NCBI RefSeq assembly: GCF_900105175.1
Contig: NZ_LT629771.1
Location: 3,286,001 to 3,350,000 of the forward strand
Source of the DNA: Jiangella sp. DSM 45060
GTDB lineage: Bacteria > Actinomycetota > Actinomycetes > Jiangellales > Jiangellaceae
Direction of reading: 5' to 3'
DNA: 64,000 nt
The notes below the pieces were generated by a model that saw only the letters and a program-made list of their open reading frames with translations, searched no databases and was not told the origin of the DNA. Below are positions 59,430-64,000 of this stretch, piece by piece (positions within the stretch are counted from its first letter, which is position 1; the number at the start of each line of letters is the position of its first letter). Made by a program: the position numbers and the translations under genes.

Positions 59430-59447
59430 TATGTATCATAATACGTA
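59430..59447. promoter_or_regulatory. Operator copy 1 of the hydroxylase regulon (TACGTAT-N4-ATACATA)
   Basis: On the minus strand this reads TACGTAT-TATG-ATACATA, an almost perfect dyad 16 bases before the small-subunit start. It matches the site at 60514-60531 in both 7-base arms. Confidence 0.65.
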
Positions 59448-59474
59448 TCGTCATAACCAGCCGTCAACGTCCGC

Positions 59475-60461
59475 TCACGCGACCTGGTCGAAGGCCGCGG
59501 CGATCCGCTCGGTGCGCCACCCGGCCCCCAGCGCGAGCGACAGCAGGATCCGTGCCTTGAACGGGTCGAGCGCGCCGGCGGTGAGCAGCCCGCGGGACAG
59601 CAGGTCGCGCTCGGACCCCGGGAACCCGTACGTCGTGCGGAACCCCTCGCCGGCGCCGCAGCGCGAGGCCAGCACCACCGGGATGCGCCGGGCCAGCCGG
59701 GTGACGTCCTCGACCAGCCGGCCGGGCACGTGACCGGCGCCGAACCCGGCCAGGACGACGCCGCCGAACCCCAGGTCGGGCAGTTCCCGCAGGATCCGCC
59801 CGTCGTCGCCGAGCGCGATGGTCACGAGCGCGACCGGCGGCGGCTGGGTGCCCAGCGGCGCACCGATCACCACCCGGGCGGCCGGTCGCAGCGGTATCCG
59901 CACCCGGTCCTCCGCGACCCAGCCGATGGGTCCGGCGCTCGGCGACGCGAACGCCGACGGCCGCGACGTGTGCAGCTTGCGGACGAACCGGGCGGCGTGG
60001 ATCTCGTCGTTCATGGCGACGACGACGCCCAGCCCGCACGCCTCGTCACCGGCCGCCACCCGGACGGCGGCGAGCAGGTTGGCCGGACCGTCCGCGCCGG
60101 GCTGACCGGGGCCGCGCAGGGCGCCGGTGACGACGACCGGCCGGTCGGTGTCGCTGAGCAGGTCGAGCGCGAACGCCGTCTCCTCGATGGTGTCGGTGCC
60201 CTGGGTCACGACGACGCCGTCGCCGCCGGCCGCGACCAGCTCGCGCACCCGGCCGGCGAGCGCGATCAGGTCGGTGAGCCGCAGCTGCGCGCCGGGCAGC
60301 CGCCGGAACTCCTCGGCGCCGATGGTCGCCACCTCGGCCAGTTCCGGCACCCCCGCCACGAGGTCCGCCGCGTCCAGGGCGGGCTCGACGCCGCGCCCGT
60401 CCGTCCTGGTCGTCATCGCGATCGTGCCGCCGAGCGAGAGCACGTGCACCGTCCGAGTCAT
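59475..60461 (-). CDS. L-asparaginase-family amidohydrolase
   Basis: A 328-residue type I/II asparaginase-like enzyme. The catalytic Thr13 is in SLGGTIAM, and the second Thr-Asp pair is Thr89-Asp90 in TQGTDTIEE. No signal peptide is seen (cytosolic). ATG 60461 has GGAGG upstream; an upstream in-frame ATG lacks a good site. Within this cluster it may deamidate a pathway intermediate rather than asparagine itself. Confidence 0.88.
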   Translation of the reverse strand: MTRTVHVLSLGGTIAMTTRTDGRGVEPALDAADLVAGVPELAEVATIGAEEFRRLPGAQLRLTDLIALAGRVRELVAAGGDGVVVTQGTDTIEETAFALDLLSDTDRPVVVTGALRGPGQPGADGPANLLAAVRVAAGDEACGLGVVVAMNDEIHAARFVRKLHTSRPSAFASPSAGPIGWVAEDRVRIPLRPAARVVIGAPLGTQPPPVALVTIALGDDGRILRELPDLGFGGVVLAGFGAGHVPGRLVEDVTRLARRIPVVLASRCGAGEGFRTTYGFPGSERDLLSRGLLTAGALDPFKARILLSLALGAGWRTERIAAAFDQVA

Positions 60462-60513
60462 GCGCCCCTCCTCCACTTCGCCTTGACGATAGGAATCAGC
60501 TGACGTTAGCGTT

Positions 60514-60531
60514 TACGTATCTTAATACATA
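60514..60531. promoter_or_regulatory. Operator copy 2 of the hydroxylase regulon (TACGTAT-N4-ATACATA)
   Basis: TACGTAT-CTTA-ATACATA lies in the 92-base divergent region between the asparaginase-like and MBL-fold genes, 22 bases before the GTG of the latter. Six of seven arm positions are symmetric, and both arms equal those of copy 1. Confidence 0.65.
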
Positions 60532-60553
60532 CTTCCCGAGGAGGGACCGGACC

Positions 60554-61546
60554 GTGGTCTGCTGGCCGTTGCCCGTCATCCACGAGACCAGCGAGCGTCA
60601 GGCGGGCTTCGTCCCGCCGAATCTCAGCCCGCGCGGACTCGAACTGATCCCCCAGGAGCTCGCCGACGGCGTGTACGCGCTCATGGCGAACCGCGTGCCC
60701 AAGGACAACAACGGGCTCGTCGTCGGCCGCGACGCCGCGCTGGTCATCGACGCCGGCATCACCCCCGGTGTCGGCCGCTACCTGCAGGACGTCGTCGCGA
60801 AGCTCACCGACAAGCCGGTCCGGTACCTGGTCAACACCACGTACCACGGCGACCACAGCTTCGGTAACGCGTCCTTCGGCGACGACGTCACGATCGTGTC
60901 GTCGCGGCTGAACAAGGCCGCCATGACCACCATGGGGCTGGAGGAGGAGAAGCAGCTGCGCCTCAGCAGCCTCTACGGCGACCCACACCTCGACGAGGTC
61001 GTGAGCTGGCGCGCACCCGACCTCGTGTTCGACCGGTTCTGCGAGATCGACCTCGGCGGGCGCGTCGTCCACCTGTGGCACTTCGGGCCCGGGAACGGCT
61101 CGGGCGACACCATCGTCCACGTCCCCGACGCCGATGTCGCCTGGGTCGGGAACTTCCTGCGCCACGCCGGCATCCCGCCCATGCTGCTGGCCGGCGACCC
61201 GGTCGGCTACGGGCGGTCCATCCGGTCGCTGAAGGCGACGCTGCGCGCCGACACGCTCGTCCCCGGCCACGGCCCGCTGACCGAGGCCGCCGACGGCATC
61301 AGCTGGCACCTCAGCTACCTGGACCGCCTCGCCACCGAGGTCTCGCGGCGCCACGACGCCGGCGAGACCGTCGACACGATGCTGGCCGAGTACACACTGG
61401 ACGACCCGCTGCAGCTGTCCGAGGTCGTGCCGTCGGCCGGCCCGGAGGAGGCGGACCGCTTCGACGCGCTGGTCCGGTCGAACCACGAGCTCAACGTCCT
61501 GCTGGCGTACCGGTGGCTGACGTCGGCCGCCGCGTGGGCCGCCTGA
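60554..61546 (+). CDS. MBL-fold metallo-hydrolase with altered first zinc ligand
   Basis: A 330-residue metallo-beta-lactamase-fold protein. The zinc motif reads T96-Y-H-G-D-H101 (NTTYHGDHSFGN), where the usual HxHxDH has His first; the other ligands remain: DTIVHVP supplies the bridging Asp and PGHG a His. A C-terminal helical region follows. GTG 60554 has GAGGAGG about 10 bases upstream. It is the first of four visible genes in one direction and probably hydrolyses a pathway intermediate; one zinc site may be weak. Confidence 0.85.
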   Translation: MVCWPLPVIHETSERQAGFVPPNLSPRGLELIPQELADGVYALMANRVPKDNNGLVVGRDAALVIDAGITPGVGRYLQDVVAKLTDKPVRYLVNTTYHGDHSFGNASFGDDVTIVSSRLNKAAMTTMGLEEEKQLRLSSLYGDPHLDEVVSWRAPDLVFDRFCEIDLGGRVVHLWHFGPGNGSGDTIVHVPDADVAWVGNFLRHAGIPPMLLAGDPVGYGRSIRSLKATLRADTLVPGHGPLTEAADGISWHLSYLDRLATEVSRRHDAGETVDTMLAEYTLDDPLQLSEVVPSAGPEEADRFDALVRSNHELNVLLAYRWLTSAAAWAA

Positions 61547-61574
61547 CCGGGCGGCCGGGAACGAAGGAGCGGTC

Positions 61575-62234
61575 ATGGAGATCGAGAACACGTTCACCGT
61601 CCCGGTTCCGGTGGACGAGGCCTGGAGAGTGCTGCTCGACGTGGAGCGGGTGGCGCCGTGCATGCCGGGCGCCACGCTCGACGCGGTCGACGGCGACGAG
61701 TTCTCCGGCCGGGTCAAGGCGAAGGTCGGTCCGGTGAGCCTGTCGTACAAGGGGCGGGCCCGCATCGAGTCCGCCGACGAGGAGTCGCACACCGCCGTCA
61801 TCGCCGCCCGCGGCAAGGACGCGCACGGCAACGGCACGGCCGCCGCGACCGTCACCATGCACCTGACCGACGACGCGGGCGCGGCGCGCGTCGACCTGCT
61901 CACCGAGCTCGACATCACCGGGCGGCCGGCCCAGCTCGGGCGCGGCGTGATGACCGACGTGGCGAACGCCATCATCGGGCAGTTCGCCACGGCCCTGGCG
62001 CGGCAGCTGGCGGCGGCCCCGCCACCGTCCGAGCCGCCCGGCGAACACCCCGGCGGGTGGCAGCCGCCGGGTGAGCCGGCGCCCGCGGGCGCCGCCACCC
62101 GGGCACCCGCCCCGGCACTCGACCCCACCGTCCCCGAGGCCATCGACGTGCTCGGGATCGCCGGCCGCTCGGTGCTGCGCCGTATGGGCGCGGCCCTGGC
62201 CCGTGTCGTGCGCCGGCTGTTCCGGCGCTCCTGA
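61575..62234 (+). CDS. CoxG-like SRPBCC protein
   Basis: A 219-residue protein with a CoxG-type domain (MEIENTFTVPVPVDEAWRVL; ELDITGRPAQLGRGVMTDVA). In CO dehydrogenase clusters CoxG recruits or anchors the enzyme to the membrane. After about residue 140 there is a Pro/Gly/Ala-rich linker and a basic amphipathic tail (RRMGAALARVVRRLFRRS), suited to membrane contact. It lies with the hydroxylase genes but in another operon of the same regulon. Confidence 0.88.
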   Translation: MEIENTFTVPVPVDEAWRVLLDVERVAPCMPGATLDAVDGDEFSGRVKAKVGPVSLSYKGRARIESADEESHTAVIAARGKDAHGNGTAAATVTMHLTDDAGAARVDLLTELDITGRPAQLGRGVMTDVANAIIGQFATALARQLAAAPPPSEPPGEHPGGWQPPGEPAPAGAATRAPAPALDPTVPEAIDVLGIAGRSVLRRMGAALARVVRRLFRRS

Positions 62235-62266
62235 CCCCCCACCCGACGTCCCGTAAGGAGCCCACC

Positions 62267-63361
62267 GTGGCGAGCGGCACCACGATCACCGACGTGACCA
62301 CCACCTTCCTCTCCATCCCGCTGGAGCGGCCGTTGGTCACGGCGGCGTTCCCGATCCCGGCCATCGACACCGCACTCGTGCAGGTGCGCACCGCCGACGG
62401 CCATGAGGGCGTCGCCTGGAGCTTCGCCTTCGGGCGCGGGCGCGTCGCCAGCCTGGTCCGGCTCATCGACGATCTCGGCGAGCTGGCCGTCGGCGCCGAC
62501 GCGGTGGCCACCGAGGCCCTGTGGGCGCGGCTGTCGAAGGCGGTGGAGTTCGCCGGCCGGCGTGGCCTCGCCGCGGCGGCGATCTCCACCATCGACACCG
62601 CCTGCTGGGACATCACCGGCCAGGCCGCGGGCCTCCCCGTACACCGGCTGCTCGGCGGGTTCCGCGACCGGGTCGAGACGTACGCGAGCCAGGGCCTGTG
62701 GCTGGACCGCGGCCGCGACGAGCTCGCCGCCGAGGCGCAGGCTCTGGCCGGTCAGGGCTTCCGGGCGGTCAAGATGCGCGCCGGGCTGCCGGACCCGGCC
62801 GAGGACGTCGCGCGCGTGCGGGCGGTGCGCGAGGCCATCGGGCCCGACGTCGCGCTGATGGTCGACGCCAACCAGGCGTGGGACCTCAAGCAGACCCTCC
62901 GCATGGCCCGCGACCTGGCCGAGTTCGACCTCTTCTGGCTGGAGGAGCCGATGCCGCACGGCCACATCGACGACTACGCGGCCGCGGCGCCGGCCATCGA
63001 GATGCCGCTGTGCACCGGTGAGTCGAACTACTTCGCCGACGAGCTGCTCCTCCTCGCCCGGCGACGAGCGGCGGACTACGTCATGCCCGACCTCATGCGC
63101 ATGGGCGGGGTGACGGAGTGGATGAAGGCGGCCCGGATGTGCGAGGTGTTCGGGCTGCGCGTCACGCCGCACCTGTTCATGGAGCACTCCGCGCACCTGG
63201 CCGGCGCGGCGCCCAACGTGGTGTGGCAGGAGTACCAGCCCTGGTGGCAGCCGATCCTGGAGACGCCCGTGCAGGTGGTCGACGGCTGCATCGCGCTGGG
63301 CGACGAGCCCGGCTTCGGCCTGCGGCTGTCCGCGTCCGCCGTCGCCGAGTACCGGCTCTGA
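62267..63361 (+). CDS. Enolase-superfamily enzyme of the mandelate racemase subgroup
   Basis: A 364-residue racemase or dehydratase. Its catalytic residues follow mandelate racemase with a constant offset of five: Lys169 (VKMR), metal ligands Asp200 (VDANQ), Glu226 (EEP) and Glu252 (GES), and the Asp275-His302 dyad (PDL; TPHLFMEHSAH). The second Lys of the KxK pair is Arg171, as in several sugar-acid dehydratases. It acts by removing a proton next to a carboxylate; the substrate is unknown. GTG 62267 with AAGGAG upstream. Confidence 0.88.
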   Translation: MASGTTITDVTTTFLSIPLERPLVTAAFPIPAIDTALVQVRTADGHEGVAWSFAFGRGRVASLVRLIDDLGELAVGADAVATEALWARLSKAVEFAGRRGLAAAAISTIDTACWDITGQAAGLPVHRLLGGFRDRVETYASQGLWLDRGRDELAAEAQALAGQGFRAVKMRAGLPDPAEDVARVRAVREAIGPDVALMVDANQAWDLKQTLRMARDLAEFDLFWLEEPMPHGHIDDYAAAAPAIEMPLCTGESNYFADELLLLARRRAADYVMPDLMRMGGVTEWMKAARMCEVFGLRVTPHLFMEHSAHLAGAAPNVVWQEYQPWWQPILETPVQVVDGCIALGDEPGFGLRLSASAVAEYRL

Positions 63362-63374
63362 AGGGGACGCGTCC

Positions 63375-64000
63375 GTGCCCACCCTCGACCTGCTGATCTC
63401 CGGCGGCACCGTCGTCACCTCCTCCGGTCGCCGCCGCGCCGACGTCGCCGTCCGCGACGGCCGCGTCGTCGCCGTCGGCCGGCTGGACGCCGACGCCGCG
63501 AGAGTGGTCGACGCCGGCGGCCTGCTCGTGCTGCCCGGCGGCGTCGACAGCCACGTGCACCTCATGGACCCCGGCGACATCGAGCGCGAGGACTTCCCCA
63601 CCGGCACCCGCGCCGCCGCGGCGGCCGGCACCACGACGATCGTCGAGCACTCCCACGGCGCGCCGGTGCGTACCGTGGCCGACCTGGACACCAAGGTCTC
63701 GTACTTGACCGGCCGGTCCAACGTCGACTACGCGCTGGCCGCGCACGCGTGGCCGGGCGCGGCCGGCAGCGTCGCCGGACTGTGGCGGGCCGGTGTCGCC
63801 TTCTTCAAGGTGTTCACCTGCACCACTCACGGCATCCCCGGCCACGGCGCCGCGGCGCTGCGCGGGCACCTGCGCGCGACCGCCGACGCCGGCGCCGTGA
63901 GCCTCGTCCACTGCGAGGACGAGTCGCTCACCGAGGACGCGGAGGCGCTGCTGCGTGCCGACGGGCGCGACGACGGCGGCCTGCTGCCCGAGTGGCGCGA
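63375..64000 (+). CDS. Cyclic amidohydrolase (dihydropyrimidinase/hydantoinase/allantoinase family), cut by window edge
   Basis: The first 208 residues are visible. The metal motif is VDSHVHLMDP (His60, His62), the carbamylated Lys fits Lys145 in FFKVFTC, and a further ligand is the His of LVHCED. The family opens cyclic amide rings such as dihydropyrimidines and hydantoins. GTG 63375, 13 bases after the enolase-superfamily gene. The position after a ring hydroxylase regulon suggests it opens a hydroxylated heterocycle. Confidence 0.87.
   Translation, partial: MPTLDLLISGGTVVTSSGRRRADVAVRDGRVVAVGRLDADAARVVDAGGLLVLPGGVDSHVHLMDPGDIEREDFPTGTRAAAAAGTTTIVEHSHGAPVRTVADLDTKVSYLTGRSNVDYALAAHAWPGAAGSVAGLWRAGVAFFKVFTCTTHGIPGHGAAALRGHLRATADAGAVSLVHCEDESLTEDAEALLRADGRDDGGLLPEWR

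Noticed and set aside
1-64000. tRNA genes, CRISPR arrays, insertion sequences or integrases
   Set aside because: None was recognised on either strand; no repeat-spacer pattern, transposase motif or cloverleaf sequence was seen by eye.

Overview
The window is a 64-kb piece of chromosome from a very high-GC, gene-dense soil-type actinomycete. The evidence is strong G/C third-position bias, many GTG starts, 1-4 bp stop/start overlaps, sugar ABC systems without an ATPase gene, large LAL-type LuxR regulators, ECF sigma factors and twin-arginine lipoproteins. Genus cannot be fixed from the sequence alone. I saw no tRNA, rRNA, CRISPR, prophage or insertion sequence. AT-rich stretches are almost all short promoter/operator regions.

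Layout. (1) 1-3708, minus strand: a catabolic operon of a tautomerase-fold protein, a flavin-dependent LLM oxidoreductase, a D-2-hydroxyacid dehydrogenase and a ThDP enzyme cut by the window edge. (2) 4338-16044: a regulator-rich region with two long paralogous LAL regulators, an NmrA-type reductase pseudogene and its intact paralogue, three alpha/beta hydrolases, and an ECF sigma factor coupled to a degenerate sigma-like protein. (3) 16041-21893: a five-gene minus-strand operon (opine-dehydrogenase-like enzyme, solute-binding lipoprotein, two CUT1 permeases, Asp/Glu racemase) with a divergent FCD-GntR regulator. (4) 22013-31614: a five-gene minus-strand glycan operon (large secreted putative glycosidase, binding lipoprotein, two permeases, GH127 beta-L-arabinofuranosidase) with a divergent LacI regulator.

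(5) 31689-38867: GYD protein, MMPL exporter with FAD monooxygenase, MarR regulator, VOC protein, membrane protein, DJ-1 protein and GlxA-type AraC regulator. (6) 38933-43943: an arylsulfatase and a secreted sialidase-like protein, divergently transcribed. (7) 44036-53645: an iron/siderophore-type ABC system and a copper operon (CopD-CtaG fusion, CopA ATPase, small membrane protein), next to a BlaI-type repressor and M56 protease; matching dyads precede both the repressor and the copper operon. (8) 53642-55741: a small membrane protein, an ECF sigma with SnoaL-like tail, and a PadR regulator. (9) 55795-64000: a molybdenum hydroxylase (three subunits), asparaginase-like amidohydrolase, MBL-fold protein, CoxG-like protein, mandelate-racemase-type enolase-superfamily enzyme and a cyclic amidohydrolase cut by the window edge.

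The most noteworthy item is region 9. The same 18-bp dyad (TACGTAT-N4-ATACATA) lies before the hydroxylase operon and in the asparaginase/MBL divergent promoter, which ties the nine genes into one regulon; the enzyme set suggests hydroxylation and hydrolytic opening of an N-heterocycle. Other strong observations are the BlaI-like operators at the copper operon, the degenerate sigma partner, the doubly broken NmrA pseudogene, and the opine-dehydrogenase/racemase transport operon.
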